DNA of 64,000 nt. Origin: Solimonas sp. SE-A11 (GTDB lineage: Bacteria > Pseudomonadota > Gammaproteobacteria > Nevskiales > Nevskiaceae). The position numbers were made by a program, and so were the translations under genes. This document shows, piece by piece, positions 26,349-36,193 of the stretch (the first letter of the stretch is position 1; each line of letters starts with the position of its first letter). The notes beneath the pieces are model-generated. The model did not search any database and had not been told where the DNA came from. It saw nothing but the letters and a program-made list of their open reading frames with translations. The DNA is taken from assembly GCF_030345715.1 (NCBI RefSeq), contig NZ_JAUASX010000014.1, positions 62,001-126,000 of the forward strand. Direction: 5' to 3'.

Positions 26349-27023
26349 CTAGCGTCCCTGCTCGTTGCCCCACAGGGCCTTGTGCAACTGGGTCTGGAAG
26401 CGTACCGGCAGGCGGTCCGCCACGATCCAGTCCGCAAGGTCGCGCGCAGCAAGCTGGCCATGCGCATGCGAGAACAGCACGCCACAACGCTCGGCCAGCC
26501 GGTGTTCGGCGAGCATGCCGCGCGCCCAGTCGTAATCGGCGCGCGAGCAGAGCACGAACTTGAGCTCGTCACGCGGGGTCAGCAGATCGATGTTGGCCAG
26601 GCGGTTTTTGGCCAGTTCGCCGGAGTCCGGGGTCTTCAGGTCCACCACCCGGATCACGCGAGGGTCCACGCCGCCGATATCCAGGGCGCCGCTGGTCTCC
26701 AGCGAGACCACGTAGCCGGCGTCGCAGAGCGACTTCAGCAACGGCAGGCAGCTTTTCTGCGCCAGCGGCTCGCCACCCGTCACGCAGACGTGGCGCGCGC
26801 CGTGGCTGGCTACCTCCGCCAGCACCTGCTCCAGCGAGCGGTACTCGCCGCCGTGGAACGAATAGGTGGTGTCGCAGTAGTGGCAGCGCAGCGGGCAGCC
26901 GGTCAGCCGCACGAACACCGTCGGCCAGCCGGCCAGAGAGGACTCTCCCTGGAGCGAGTGGAAAATCTCCGTGATCTTGAGCCGCACCGCTTCCGGTGAT
27001 GACCCTGGAGCGGTGTTGCTCAC
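26349..27023 (-). CDS. queE: 7-carboxy-7-deazaguanine synthase QueE (radical SAM)
   Basis: Radical SAM ring-contracting enzyme of the queuosine pathway, converting 6-carboxytetrahydropterin to 7-carboxy-7-deazaguanine. 224 residues. The motif GCPLRCHYCDT gives the CX3CX2C cluster ligands, and IFHSLQGESSLAG upstream and the glycine-rich CVTGGEPL block are typical. It precedes queC directly and follows cpoB by 13 bases on the same strand, so the queuosine pair is attached to the tail of the tol-pal operon. Confidence 0.96.
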   Translation of the reverse strand: MSNTAPGSSPEAVRLKITEIFHSLQGESSLAGWPTVFVRLTGCPLRCHYCDTTYSFHGGEYRSLEQVLAEVASHGARHVCVTGGEPLAQKSCLPLLKSLCDAGYVVSLETSGALDIGGVDPRVIRVVDLKTPDSGELAKNRLANIDLLTPRDELKFVLCSRADYDWARGMLAEHRLAERCGVLFSHAHGQLAARDLADWIVADRLPVRFQTQLHKALWGNEQGR

Positions 27024-27036
27024 AGCGGGTTGTTCC

Positions 27037-27969
27037 TTACTTCGGCGGATTCAACCGCTGCGCCGCGAGCTTGGCGGCGTTGGAGTTCGGATAGGTCGAG
27101 ATCACGCGCTGCAGCGTTGCGCGGCCCTCGGCTTCCGACTTCAGCTCCAGCTGCGTCAGGCCCACCTTCAGCATCGCGTCCGGCACCTTGGGGGTGGCCG
27201 GGAAGCGCTGCAGGATGGTCTGGAAATTGGTCAGCGCGGCCTTGTAGTCGCGCTTGATGGTGTACATCTCGCCCATCCAGAAATAGGCGTTGGGCGCATA
27301 GGTGCCCTGCGGGTACGTCGCCACCATGTTCTTGAAACCGCGGATGGCGTTGTCGTACTTGCCGTTCTTGAATTCGTCGAAAGCCGCGAGGTACGCAGTC
27401 TCTTCTTCCACCGTGGCACCGCTGCCCGAGGAGATCACCACCGGAGCGCCGGCGGCCGGAGCCACGCTGGTGCTGGGAGCGGTGGCCGCGCCCGGAGCCG
27501 TAGCGGGCGCCGAAGGCAGCGTGGGGACCGGGGCCGGAGCCGCCGGAGCCGGAGCGGCGAAGCTGCCCTGGCTGACCGAAGCAGCGGCAACCGGAGCCGG
27601 TGCGGCGCCGGGGCTGGCAATACCCTGCTGGACCTCGAAACGCTGGATGCGACGATCCAGTTCGGCAACCGTGGCAGCGCTGCGGCGCTGCTGCTGGTCG
27701 GCATCGTAGCGCATGCGCTCCATCTCGCCGCGCAGCTGGCGGATATCGTCGCGCAGACGCTGGTTCTCCTGGTCCATGCCGGCCAGGTTCACCGCGTCGA
27801 GCCGGCGCGATAGCTCGGAGACCTTGGTCTCTGCACGCTGGAGGCGACGCTCCTCGGGGGACAGGGCATCTCCGCTTCCGCTGATGTTTCCGCCGAAGTC
27901 GGAGCTGGCACAGCCGGCCAGCAGCGCGACGGGAGCGATGAAAGAAGCAATCAGACGACGTTTGGACAT
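27037..27969 (-). CDS. cpoB: Tol-Pal system protein CpoB/YbgF
   Basis: Periplasmic coordinator of the Tol complex with cell-wall synthesis at division. 310 residues: signal peptide, a coiled coil at about residues 40-100 (many Glu/Arg heptads), an Ala/Pro-rich linker at about 115-180, and C-terminal TPR repeats (EFKNGKYDNAIRGFKNM, YFWMGEMYTIKRDYKAAL). Last Tol gene in the tolQRAB-pal-cpoB order. Odd point: the signal ends LLAGCASS, a good lipobox, whereas well-studied CpoB proteins are soluble. Confidence 0.94.
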   Translation of the reverse strand: MSKRRLIASFIAPVALLAGCASSDFGGNISGSGDALSPEERRLQRAETKVSELSRRLDAVNLAGMDQENQRLRDDIRQLRGEMERMRYDADQQQRRSAATVAELDRRIQRFEVQQGIASPGAAPAPVAAASVSQGSFAAPAPAAPAPVPTLPSAPATAPGAATAPSTSVAPAAGAPVVISSGSGATVEEETAYLAAFDEFKNGKYDNAIRGFKNMVATYPQGTYAPNAYFWMGEMYTIKRDYKAALTNFQTILQRFPATPKVPDAMLKVGLTQLELKSEAEGRATLQRVISTYPNSNAAKLAAQRLNPPK

Positions 27970-28003
27970 GGACCTGTTCCCCCGAGGTTTTTAGGTGGCA
28001 GCC

Positions 28004-28537
28004 TTACTGGCGGATGATCTGGACGCGGCGGTTCTGGGCCCAGCTCGCCTCGTCGTGACCCGACACCGCCGGGCGCTCTTCGCCGTAGGACAGCAGCGAC
28101 AGCTGGTTGGCGCTCACGCCCTTGGCCAGCAGCGAAGCCTCGACCGCCTTGGCGCGGCGCTCACCCAGGCCCAGGTTGTACTCCGGAGTGCCGCGCTCGT
28201 CGGCGTGGCCTTCCAGGCGCACGCGAGCGGTCGGGTTGCCCTGCAGGTAGCTGGCGTAGCGGCCGATGACCGACTCGCCTTCCGAGTTGATGACGGTGCT
28301 GTCGTACTCGAAGTAGACGATGTTGTTGCTCAGGGCGCGCTCGGCGGTCTCCTGGGCGCTGGGGCCGCCGATCTGGGCCGGGGCGCTGCTGCCGTAGGGA
28401 TCGCTGCCGTACGGCGTGGTGCTCTGGCCGACCGGGTCAGCCGACGGTGCCGCCGGCTTCACGTTCTTCTTGCCGGAGCAGCCGGCAACGGCCAGGGCGG
28501 CGACGAGGGCGCCGGCGATGATGAGATTCTTGGTCAT
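28004..28537 (-). CDS. pal: Peptidoglycan-associated lipoprotein Pal
   Basis: Outer-membrane lipoprotein that binds peptidoglycan and TolB. 177 residues. Lipobox AVAGCSGK with Cys20, a disordered linker to about residue 65, and an OmpA-like domain with the peptidoglycan-binding block LEGHADERGTPEYNLGLGE followed by RAKAVEASL. Placed between tolB and cpoB in the standard order. Confidence 0.97.
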   Translation of the reverse strand: MTKNLIIAGALVAALAVAGCSGKKNVKPAAPSADPVGQSTTPYGSDPYGSSAPAQIGGPSAQETAERALSNNIVYFEYDSTVINSEGESVIGRYASYLQGNPTARVRLEGHADERGTPEYNLGLGERRAKAVEASLLAKGVSANQLSLLSYGEERPAVSGHDEASWAQNRRVQIIRQ

Positions 28538-28586
28538 TGGGGTGACTCCTATGTTCTATGAGGTGCGGAAGCTTGAATGTTGGAAA

Positions 28587-29876
28587 TTAACGAACCACCG
28601 GAGACCATGCGGGCTCCTTGATGTCGGCCGCCTGACGCAGGCGCGTACGGACACGTCCGTCGACCGATACGGTCGCAAGTTCCGCGCCGCCGGCGCGTCC
28701 CTGCGTAGCGTAGATCACCACCGCACCACCGGGTGCGAACTGCGGGCCCTCGTCCTGGGGGCCGTCGCTGAGAAGCTTTAGGCCGCCGCTGGCCAGGTCC
28801 AGCAGGCCGATGCGGAAACGGCCACCGTCGGCGTTCACCAGGGCTAGGGACTTGCCGTCGGGCGAGTAGCTGGCGCGCAGGTTCTGGCCACCCTGGAAGG
28901 TGACGCGGCGCGGATCACCGCCCTCGGCACCCATTTCATAGATCTGGGGACGACCGCCGCGGTCGGAGGTGAAGACGATCTTGCTGCCGTCCGGCGACCA
29001 TGCCGGCTCGGTGTCGATACCATAGTGGTCGGTCAGGCGGCGACGCTTGTTGCTGGCCACGTCGATCACGTAGATGTCCGGGTTGTTCTCGAAGGACAGG
29101 CTCACGGCGATCTTGCTGCCGTCCGGCGACCAGGCCGGCGAGCTGTTGAGGCCCGGCTCCGATACCAGGGTGCGCACCTGGCCGGTGGCCAGCGTGTAGA
29201 CCATCACCGCCGAGCGGCCGCGGTTGTAGCCGACGAAGGCGAGTTGCTTGCGATCCGGCGCCCAGGCAGGCGACAGGATCGGCTCGCGCGAGGTGGCGAG
29301 CACACGCGGCGCTTCGCCGTCCGAATCGGACACCACTAGCTGGAAGTTGCGGGCCGGGCCATAGCCGCTCGCAGCCACGTAGGCGATCTTGGTATTGAAG
29401 TAGCCGGGGATGCCGAGCAGCTTCTCGTAGATCATGTCCGCGATCATGTGGGCCACGGTGCGCATCTGCGCCGGCGACTTCACCGAAAACTGGTGACTCA
29501 GCAGCTGCTGGCCACTGACGGTGTCGATCAGGAAGAAGCGCGCGTAGTAGCCGTCGGCGGACTTGCCGAGCTGGCCGATCACCAGGTTGTCGATGCCGGC
29601 GGCCTTCCAGCCGTCGGTCACCACCGCCTGCGGCGCCGTGGGGGTCTGCGGCATGGCGCCGCGCGGCAGTGCCTTGAAGCGCCCGCTGCGCACCAGGTCG
29701 TTCTCCACCACCTGGGCCACGTCGAGCGGCACCTCCGGCGTGGGCTGGAACTGCACCAGGGCGATCGGCAACGGCGCCACGTCACCGCCGGTAACGGTGA
29801 TCTCCAGGGCGGCCTGCGCCGGAACGGCGACCAGGACCAGCAGTACGGCAAGCAGTTTCTTGAACGTCATGGGCAA
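28587..29876 (-). CDS. tolB: Tol-Pal translocation protein TolB
   Basis: Periplasmic beta-propeller protein that bridges TolA and Pal. 429 residues with a signal peptide cleaved near AQA (residue 22). The N-terminal domain has LEITVTGG, and the propeller blades repeat PAWSPDGSKI (three times) and related YSPDGKSLAL. Separated from tolA by 139 bases that contain a long imperfect hairpin. Confidence 0.97.
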   Translation of the reverse strand: MPMTFKKLLAVLLVLVAVPAQAALEITVTGGDVAPLPIALVQFQPTPEVPLDVAQVVENDLVRSGRFKALPRGAMPQTPTAPQAVVTDGWKAAGIDNLVIGQLGKSADGYYARFFLIDTVSGQQLLSHQFSVKSPAQMRTVAHMIADMIYEKLLGIPGYFNTKIAYVAASGYGPARNFQLVVSDSDGEAPRVLATSREPILSPAWAPDRKQLAFVGYNRGRSAVMVYTLATGQVRTLVSEPGLNSSPAWSPDGSKIAVSLSFENNPDIYVIDVASNKRRRLTDHYGIDTEPAWSPDGSKIVFTSDRGGRPQIYEMGAEGGDPRRVTFQGGQNLRASYSPDGKSLALVNADGGRFRIGLLDLASGGLKLLSDGPQDEGPQFAPGGAVVIYATQGRAGGAELATVSVDGRVRTRLRQAADIKEPAWSPVVR

Positions 29877-29923
29877 CCTTGAGAAGCGGCGCCGGAGGGG
29901 CCGCGGAGCATATTGTGATTCAA

Positions 29924-30000
29924 AAACCGGCCTTTACGCCAAAGTTCTTCCCCAAGTGACTCTCTTCATGGGGAAAAGTTCTGGCGTTTGGGGCCGGTTT
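29924..30000 (-). terminator. 77-base imperfect hairpin between tolA and tolB
   Basis: On the minus strand the arms AAACCGGCC and GGCCGGTTT pair perfectly, followed inward by ACGCCA/TGGCGT and CTTCCCC/GGGGAAA-type pairing, and the 3' side runs into TTTTT. This looks like a terminator or attenuator inside the tol operon, lowering expression of tolB-pal-cpoB relative to tolQRA, or an mRNA processing site. Confidence 0.55.
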
Positions 30001-30015
30001 CCTGCAGCGGAGGCG

Positions 30016-30995
30016 CTAACAACCGTTCGCAGAGGGGCAGAATCGGATCTTGATGGTGCGATCCGGCGGCATGGCACGCGGATCCGGCGGCGGAGGCAAC
30101 GGGCTGGCCTTGACCACGGCCTGCTCCACCGAACGATCCAATGCAGCGGTACCGCAGCTGCGGATGACCGTCGCGCTCACCACCGAGGCATCCGGGTTCA
30201 TCTTCACCTCCACCACACAGGTGAAGGTGTCGGCGCTGGCCGGCGGGCGCTGCCAGAACTTGCGCACGCGGGCCGCGATCAGGTCGCCCCACTGCGCCTG
30301 GGCGGCACCAATGACGGCAGCGTCACGCGCGGCCTGCTCGGCCGCGGCGGCGGCGGCCAGGGCATCGCGACGCGCCTTGTCCTCGGCTGCGCGCCTGGCG
30401 CGGGCATCCTCGATCGCCTTGCGCTCCTCGGCCTCCTGGCGCTTGAGGTCGTCGGCGATCGCCTGCTGCTGGCGCTTCTCCTCGTCCTTCCTGCGCTGTT
30501 CCTCTTCCTTGCGCTGACGCTCTTCCTCGGCCTTCTTCTGCGCCTCTTCCTGCTTCTTCTTCAGCTCTTCCTGGCGCTTGCGCTCGGCCTCTTCCTTGAT
30601 GCGGACCTGTTCGGCCTTGCGCTCGGCTTCCTGGACGCGCTGCTTCTCCTTGCGCTCCTCGGCGACCCTGCGCTTCTCTTCGGCCTCGGCCTGCTTCTTG
30701 GCCTCCTGCTCGGCCTTCTTCACCGGGTCTTCCTTGGGAGGCTCCGGCTTGGGCTTCGGGGGTTCAGGCTTGGGCGGTTCCGGCTGCGGCTCGGGCTTGG
30801 GCGCGGGCGGCAGCGGCTTGGGCTCCAGCGGCTGCGGGTTGGGCACCTGCTGCCCCCCACCCTGCACCAGTGCGGCCTCGATGACGCGCATCGGCTCCGG
30901 CTTGCGGTGGAACAGGGCGCCCAGGATCAGTGCCCCGAACACGAACACGTGCAGGACCAGGGACGCAACCGCATAGCGGGTCTGTGGCTTGTTCA

Positions 30996-30999
<4 letters not shown>
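30016..30999 (-). CDS. tolA: Cell envelope integrity protein TolA
   Basis: Inner-membrane-anchored rod linking TolQR to TolB and Pal. 327 residues: a single transmembrane segment at about 9-29 (VASLVLHVFVFGALILG), a Pro/Glu/Lys segment (PKPEPQPEPPKPEP), a long Lys/Glu/Ala helical domain at about 90-225, and a C-terminal domain with a VVEVKMNPDASV strand. The central charged helix is normal for TolA. Overlaps tolR by four bases. Confidence 0.96.
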
Positions 31000-31421
<422 letters not shown>

Positions 31422-31431
31422 GGCGGGCTCC

Positions 31432-32112
31432 TCAGGCCTGGCGGGCGTGACGCAGCCCGCGGTCGATGATGCCCAGCATCTCTTCGGCGAAGGTGTGGTA
31501 GCGATTTTCCATGCGTTCCACCGAGCGCGTGAAGAAGTTGTAGGCGATCACGGCCGGGATGGCGGCGAACAGGCCCATGGCGGTGGCGATCAGCGCCTCG
31601 GCGATGCCGGGGGCGACCGTGGCCAGCGAAGCCTGCTTCTGGGCGCCGATGCTGACGAAGGCCGCCATGATGCCCCAGACGGTGCCGAAGAGGCCGACAT
31701 AGGGGCTGGTGGAACCGATGGTAGCCAGCATCGCCAGGCCACCCTCGAGACGCTCCACCTCGCGCACCTGGGCTACGCGCATCTGGCGCGAGACGGCGGC
31801 CAGCTGGTCCTCGGGGGCCGAGCGGCCGGCGGTCTGCTGGCGGGTGTATTCCTCGTAGCCGGCGGTGAAGATGGCGGCCAGGCCCTCGGTCTCCTGATTC
31901 TTGCGCACCGACTCGTAGAGGTCGGCCAGGTTGCCGCCGCTCCAGAAGCGGTCCTCGAACTTCTCGGCCGAGGACGCCATGCGCGAGAACAGGCCGCGCT
32001 TGGAGAAGATCACGTACCAGGACACTCCCGAAGCCGCCACCAGCAGTAGCAGGACGAACTTCGCAAGCAGGCTCGCCTTCAGGATCAGGTCGAGCATCGA
32101 CAAATCGTTCAT
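31432..32112 (-). CDS. tolQ: Tol-Pal system protein TolQ
   Basis: ExbB/TolQ/MotA-family proton-channel subunit, 226 residues with three transmembrane segments (about 18-38, 130-152, 168-190). The conserved block GLFGTVWGIMAAF is at about residues 140-152 and VAPGIAEALIATAMGLFAAIPAV follows in two parts. First of the tol genes; an AT-rich 146-base gap separates it from ybgC. Confidence 0.97.
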   Translation of the reverse strand: MNDLSMLDLILKASLLAKFVLLLLVAASGVSWYVIFSKRGLFSRMASSAEKFEDRFWSGGNLADLYESVRKNQETEGLAAIFTAGYEEYTRQQTAGRSAPEDQLAAVSRQMRVAQVREVERLEGGLAMLATIGSTSPYVGLFGTVWGIMAAFVSIGAQKQASLATVAPGIAEALIATAMGLFAAIPAVIAYNFFTRSVERMENRYHTFAEEMLGIIDRGLRHARQA

Positions 32113-32258
32113 GGATTATCCTTGTCCTTGGTCTGGACCGCCCCGAAGCCGATCGGTCGGAGCGTTGTTAGTAAATATCAACAATTATTTTGGTTGATCG
32201 CAGAATAATAACAAAGAAATCTGCGATTTGTAGGAAATTCTAGCAGCCGAAGATGCCT
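32113..32258 (-). promoter_or_regulatory. AT-rich region upstream of tolQ with inverted repeat
   Basis: Markedly AT-rich (32165-32245) against the GC-rich background. Contains a perfect 8-bp inverted repeat ATCGCAGA / TCTGCGAT (32197-32204 and 32220-32227, 15-base loop). Probably the tol promoter region and an operator; exact -35/-10 elements are not clear. Confidence 0.45.
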
Positions 32259-32645
32259 TCAGAAGAGCCCGGAAGGTAAAGCTTTCGGACGAAAGGTCGC
32301 GGCGTCCACACAGGCGATGCGCACGCGCGCCGTGGTGAGCACCTGGCCGTCGTCGCGCAGCAGGGACTGTTCAAAGATCAGGCTGGCACGCCGAAGTTCC
32401 ACGACCCGGGTCTGCACCTGCAGTTCATCGTCCAGCCGCGCGGGCTTGAGATAGCCGATTTCAATGGTCGAAATGGTGAAGGCCACCCCGGCTTCCAGCC
32501 TCAGCCGCTCCTGCCCGTAGCCCTTCTCGCGCAGCCATTCCGTGCGTGCGCGCTCGAACCAGCGCAGGTAGTTGGCGTGGTAGACCACGCCGCTGGCGTC
32601 GGTATCCTCGTAGTAGACCCGGATAGGCCAGCGATACTCGCTCAT
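32259..32645 (-). CDS. ybgC: Acyl-CoA thioester hydrolase YbgC (Tol-Pal associated)
   Basis: Hot-dog-fold thioesterase, 128 residues, acting on acyl-CoA thioesters near the membrane. The motif [18 protein letters not shown] at residues 9-26 contains the catalytic Asp and the family His, followed by FERARTEWL. Upstream of tolQ on the same strand, its usual place, and overlapping ruvB by four bases. Confidence 0.95.
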   Translation of the reverse strand: MSEYRWPIRVYYEDTDASGVVYHANYLRWFERARTEWLREKGYGQERLRLEAGVAFTISTIEIGYLKPARLDDELQVQTRVVELRRASLIFEQSLLRDDGQVLTTARVRIACVDAATFRPKALPSGLF

Positions 32646-33676
32646 GGCGCGAACAGGTCCGGCGTGCCCAGGCGGTCCGGCATTTTCAGCCCATAGTGCT
32701 GGTAGGCCAGCCTGCAGGCCACGCGGCCGCGTGGGGTACGCATCAGGTAGCCCTGCTGGATCAGGTAGGGCTCGATCACGTCCTCGATGGTGTCGCGCGC
32801 CTCGCCGATGGCGGCGGCGAGGTTGTCCAGCCCCGCCGGACCGCCGTCGAAACGTTCGATCAGGGCCAGCAGGAGCTTGCGGTCCATCAGATCGAAGCCG
32901 TTGGAATCCACATCCAGCAGTTTCATCGCCGCCGCCGCGGTAGGCTCGGTGATGATGCCGTCACCACGCACTTCGGCGTAGTCGCGCACGCGGCGCAACA
33001 GGCGGTTGGCGATACGCGGGGTGCCGCGCGAACGGCGCGCGATCTCCAGCGCCCCGCCCGGCTCGATGCCGGCCTTCAGGATGGCAGCGCTGCGCGTGAC
33101 GATGCTCGTCAGGTCCTCGATGCCGTAGAACTCCAGGCGCTGCACGATGCCGAAGCGGTCGCGCAGCGGGCTGGTCAGCGCGCCGGCACGGGTGGTGGCG
33201 CCCACCAGTGTGAACGGCGGCAGGTCCAGGCGGATGGAACGCGCCGCCGGCCCCTCGCCGATCATGATGTCGAGCTGGTAATCCTCCATCGCCGGGTAGA
33301 GCACTTCCTCCACCACGGGCGACAGTCGATGGATCTCGTCGATGAACAGCAGGTCGCGCGGCTCCAGGTTGGTCAGCAGCGCGGCCAGGTCGCCGGCGCG
33401 CTCCAGCACCGGGCCAGAGGTCTGGCGCAGGTTCGCGCCCATCTCCTGGGCCAGGATATGCGCCAGCGTGGTCTTGCCCAGGCCTGGCGGGCCGAAGATC
33501 AGCACGTGGTCCAGCGCATCGCCGCGGCGGCGCGCCGCCTCGATGGCGATACCCATCTGCTCCTTGACCGCCGGCTGGCCGACATAGTCCTTCAGCCGGT
33601 GCGGGCGGATGGCGCGCTCGATGCGCTCCTCCTCCGAGGTGCCTGCAGCGGAGATCAGGCGCGGGCTATCGCTCAT
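32642..33676 (-). CDS. ruvB: Holliday junction branch migration helicase RuvB
   Basis: AAA+ motor that drives branch migration with RuvA. 344 residues. Walker [14 protein letters not shown], Walker [12 protein letters not shown], sensor motif GATTRAG, and C-terminal winged-helix DNA-binding domain ([15 protein letters not shown]). Four-base overlaps with ruvA upstream and ybgC downstream show a tightly coupled operon. Confidence 0.98.
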   Translation of the reverse strand: MSDSPRLISAAGTSEEERIERAIRPHRLKDYVGQPAVKEQMGIAIEAARRRGDALDHVLIFGPPGLGKTTLAHILAQEMGANLRQTSGPVLERAGDLAALLTNLEPRDLLFIDEIHRLSPVVEEVLYPAMEDYQLDIMIGEGPAARSIRLDLPPFTLVGATTRAGALTSPLRDRFGIVQRLEFYGIEDLTSIVTRSAAILKAGIEPGGALEIARRSRGTPRIANRLLRRVRDYAEVRGDGIITEPTAAAAMKLLDVDSNGFDLMDRKLLLALIERFDGGPAGLDNLAAAIGEARDTIEDVIEPYLIQQGYLMRTPRGRVACRLAYQHYGLKMPDRLGTPDLFAP

Positions 33677-34263
33677 CGCACGGCGCGCTTCAGCGCCTCC
33701 TGGATGATCTGCTCGGTGGTCATGCCTTCCTTGTGCACGGCCTCGGTGAAACGCTGGATCTCAGCTGGCTTGTAGCCCAGCGCAGCCAGTGCGGCACGGG
33801 CCTCCTGTAGGGGCGCGGTGCCCACGGCGGGCGCGGTGCTCAGGCCCACGGCCTCGGCGGCGCCGCCAGCCTTGTCGCGCATCTCCACCACCAGGCGTTC
33901 GGCGGTCTTGCGGCCGACACCGGGAATCTTGGTCAGGCGGATGACGTCGCCAGCCCGCACGGTTTCCCAGAAATCCTCGACGCTGACGCCGGACAGGATC
34001 GCCAGCGCCAGCTTGGGGCCGACGCCAGAAATCTTGATCAACTCACGGAACAACCCCTTCTCGGTGCTGCTGCCGAAGGCGAACAGCAGGTGCGCGTCCT
34101 CGCGCACCGTCAGGTGCGTGTGCAGGCTGACGCCCTCGCCCACCGACGGCAGCTTATAGAAGGTCGACATCGGCGCTTCCAGCTCGTAGCCGACGCCGCC
34201 CACGTCCACCAGCAGCAGCGGCGGCTGCTTCAGCACGAGTTTTCCGGTGATGCGGCCGATCAT
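33673..34263 (-). CDS. ruvA: Holliday junction DNA-binding protein RuvA
   Basis: Tetrameric junction-binding subunit, 196 residues. N-terminal OB fold ([15 protein letters not shown]), helix-hairpin-helix repeats ([16 protein letters not shown] and [14 protein letters not shown]), and the C-terminal RuvB-binding domain ([13 protein letters not shown]). Between ruvC and ruvB, as is usual. Confidence 0.98.
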   Translation of the reverse strand: MIGRITGKLVLKQPPLLLVDVGGVGYELEAPMSTFYKLPSVGEGVSLHTHLTVREDAHLLFAFGSSTEKGLFRELIKISGVGPKLALAILSGVSVEDFWETVRAGDVIRLTKIPGVGRKTAERLVVEMRDKAGGAAEAVGLSTAPAVGTAPLQEARAALAALGYKPAEIQRFTEAVHKEGMTTEQIIQEALKRAVR

Positions 34264-34283
34264 GTCGCGCGATCCATGTCCTG

Positions 34284-34799
34284 TTATCCCCAGGCTTTGT
34301 TCAGGGTGAGTCCACTGCGCATCTTAGTGGAACGCACGTGCGCATGGGTCAGCGCCACGGCCAGCGCGTCGGAGGCATCGGCCGCCATGGTCTCGCGCAG
34401 GTTCAGCAGCACCTTGACCATGTGCTGCACCTGCAGCTTCTCCGCCCGGCCGTTGCCGACCAGGGCCAGCTTGACCTGGGTAGCGGCATATTCGGCCAGC
34501 GGCAGCCCGGCCTGGGCGGCAGCGACGATAGCAACGCCGCGGGCCTGGCCCAGCACCAGCGCGCTGGACACGTTCTTGTTGACGAAGACTTCTTCCAGCG
34601 CCACTTCCTGCGGCTGGTACTCGGCGATGATCTCGCCCAAGCCCTGCATGATCTTCAGCAGCCGCTCCGGCATCTCGCCGACCGTGGCATTGATGCGCCC
34701 GCAGACCAGATGGCGGCTCTTGCCACCCGCAACCTCGATCACGCCGTAGCCGGTGTAGCGCGAGCCGGGATCGATGCCGAGGATGCGGGTGACGGTCAC
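34284..34799 (-). CDS. ruvC: Crossover junction endodeoxyribonuclease RuvC
   Basis: Holliday-junction resolvase, 171 residues. Catalytic acidic residues are visible in [12 protein letters not shown] (Asp), [10 protein letters not shown] (Glu) and [14 protein letters not shown] (Asp pair). Overlaps the yebC stop by four bases and leads into ruvA after 20 bases. Confidence 0.98.
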   Translation of the reverse strand: MTVTRILGIDPGSRYTGYGVIEVAGGKSRHLVCGRINATVGEMPERLLKIMQGLGEIIAEYQPQEVALEEVFVNKNVSSALVLGQARGVAIVAAAQAGLPLAEYAATQVKLALVGNGRAEKLQVQHMVKVLLNLRETMAADASDALAVALTHAHVRSTKMRSGLTLNKAWG

Positions 34800-35515
34800 G
34801 CGAACTCGGCGTTCGAGTAGACCTTCTGCACGTCGTCCAGATCTTCCAGCATGTCGATCAGCTTCTGCAGCGTGACCGCCTGCTCGCCCGACACCGCGCT
34901 GGTGTTACCCGGGCGCATGGTGATGTCGGCCTGCACCGGCTTCAGGCCCTTGGCGGCCAAGGCCGTCTTGACCGACTCGAAGGCGTCCGCTGCCACCAGC
35001 ACCTCGGTGACCTCGTCGTGGTTGACCACGTCGTCCGCGCCGGCCTCCAGGGCCTGCTCAAGGATCTTCTCCTCCAGCGCCGCATCGCCGCCGGTCTCGA
35101 ACAGGATCTGGCCGGTGCGGCTGAACTGGAAGGCCACCGAACCGCTGGTGCCCATGCTGCCGCCGCACTTGCTGAAGGCATGGCGCACTTCGGCAACCGT
35201 GCGCGTCGGGTTGTCGGTCATGCAGTCCACCATGATCGCAACGCCGCCGGGGCCGTAGCCCTCGTAGCGGATTTCCTCGAACGCGTCGGCATTGCCCTCA
35301 CCCGAGCCGCGCTTGATGGCGCGCTCGATCGTGTCCTTGGTCATGTTCGCGGTCAGCGCCTTGTCCATGGCGATGCGCAGCCGAGAATTGGCCTTGGGAT
35401 CGCTGCCGCCCGTACGGGCGGCAACGGTGATCTCCCGAATGAACTTGGTGAACAGCTTGCCGCGCGCCGCGTCAGTGGCGTTCTTGCGCGCTTCGATACT
35501 CGGGCCACGCCCCAT
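34796..35515 (-). CDS. yebC: YebC/PmpR-family transcription/translation factor
   Basis: 239-residue YebC-family protein. The N-terminus [21 protein letters not shown] and the DNA/RNA-binding segment [18 protein letters not shown] are typical. Members have been described as transcriptional regulators and more recently as ribosome-associated factors; no local target can be named. First gene of the yebC-ruvCAB block. Confidence 0.96.
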   Translation of the reverse strand: MGRGPSIEARKNATDAARGKLFTKFIREITVAARTGGSDPKANSRLRIAMDKALTANMTKDTIERAIKRGSGEGNADAFEEIRYEGYGPGGVAIMVDCMTDNPTRTVAEVRHAFSKCGGSMGTSGSVAFQFSRTGQILFETGGDAALEEKILEQALEAGADDVVNHDEVTEVLVAADAFESVKTALAAKGLKPVQADITMRPGNTSAVSGEQAVTLQKLIDMLEDLDDVQKVYSNAEFA

Positions 35516-35543
35516 ACGAACCCCGGTCCCTGGTCAGGTGATG

Positions 35544-36119
35544 TTAGAAATTGAGCCGCAGGCCGATGTTGAAGCCGTCATCGGCCTCGATCTCGCCGCC
35601 GCCGTCCAGCTTGGCCACGACCTTGCGCCAGCCGACGTAGACCGAAGCGTCCTTGATCACCTCGTAACCCAGGCTCAGGCCGACGTCGTAGTACTTGTCG
35701 GTATCACCGAAGGTGGTCACGTCCGGCGCGAAGTAGCCATAGGCGCCGAGCGCGACGCGCTCGAAGCCCGGCATGCGCACGTCCACCTGGCCGCCGAGCG
35801 CGATGGCCGAGCCGTCGGCGTTCTCGCCGTCGATGTAGGCGGCACGGATGCCCAGGCCCGCCGTGACCTTGGCGTCACGCGCACCGGTGTCGCCGGTCAG
35901 CAGCACGCCGATGTGCGGCACGAAGGCGTCGGCATTGTTCTCGGAGCGCCACAGGGCGCCGAGGTCGTACTGGCCCTTGGCGCCGGAGAACACCGACGAC
36001 AGGTCGCCTTCCAGGCCCACGCGCACGGCTTCCTCGCCAATGCTGGCATCGAAGGTCGCCGCGGCGGCCGGCAGGGCCGCCAGGGCCAGGGTCGCACCGA
36101 TGATTGCCTTTGCTTTCAT
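35544..36119 (-). CDS. YfaZ-family outer-membrane beta-barrel protein
   Basis: 191-residue predicted outer-membrane protein. Signal peptide (residues 1-21, ending AAA-ATF), then alternating beta-strand sequence rich in Gly and aromatics, ending GFNIGLRLNF with the C-terminal Phe typical of BamA-inserted barrels. Pattern fits the YfaZ family, whose function is unknown. Good promoter and AGGAG ribosome site. Ends 28 bases before yebC but is probably its own unit. Confidence 0.82.
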   Translation of the reverse strand: MKAKAIIGATLALAALPAAAATFDASIGEEAVRVGLEGDLSSVFSGAKGQYDLGALWRSENNADAFVPHIGVLLTGDTGARDAKVTAGLGIRAAYIDGENADGSAIALGGQVDVRMPGFERVALGAYGYFAPDVTTFGDTDKYYDVGLSLGYEVIKDASVYVGWRKVVAKLDGGGEIEADDGFNIGLRLNF

Positions 36120-36149
36120 TTTCAGGCTCCTAAATGTTTATTCTGGTTA

Positions 36150-36177
36150 TTTATACCGCGCGCTCCGAACTCGTGAA
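36150..36177 (-). promoter_or_regulatory. Promoter of the YfaZ-like gene
   Basis: Minus strand: TTCACG, 16-bp spacer, TATAAA; the -10 ends 31 bases upstream of the ATG, with AGGAG at the ribosome site. Confidence 0.55.
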
Positions 36178-36193
36178 GCCATCGTCGCGAGCA

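Noticed and set aside
30300-30750. Low-complexity repeat in tolA
   Set aside because: The Lys/Glu/Ala-rich stretch is the normal helical domain II of TolA and not a DNA repeat element.
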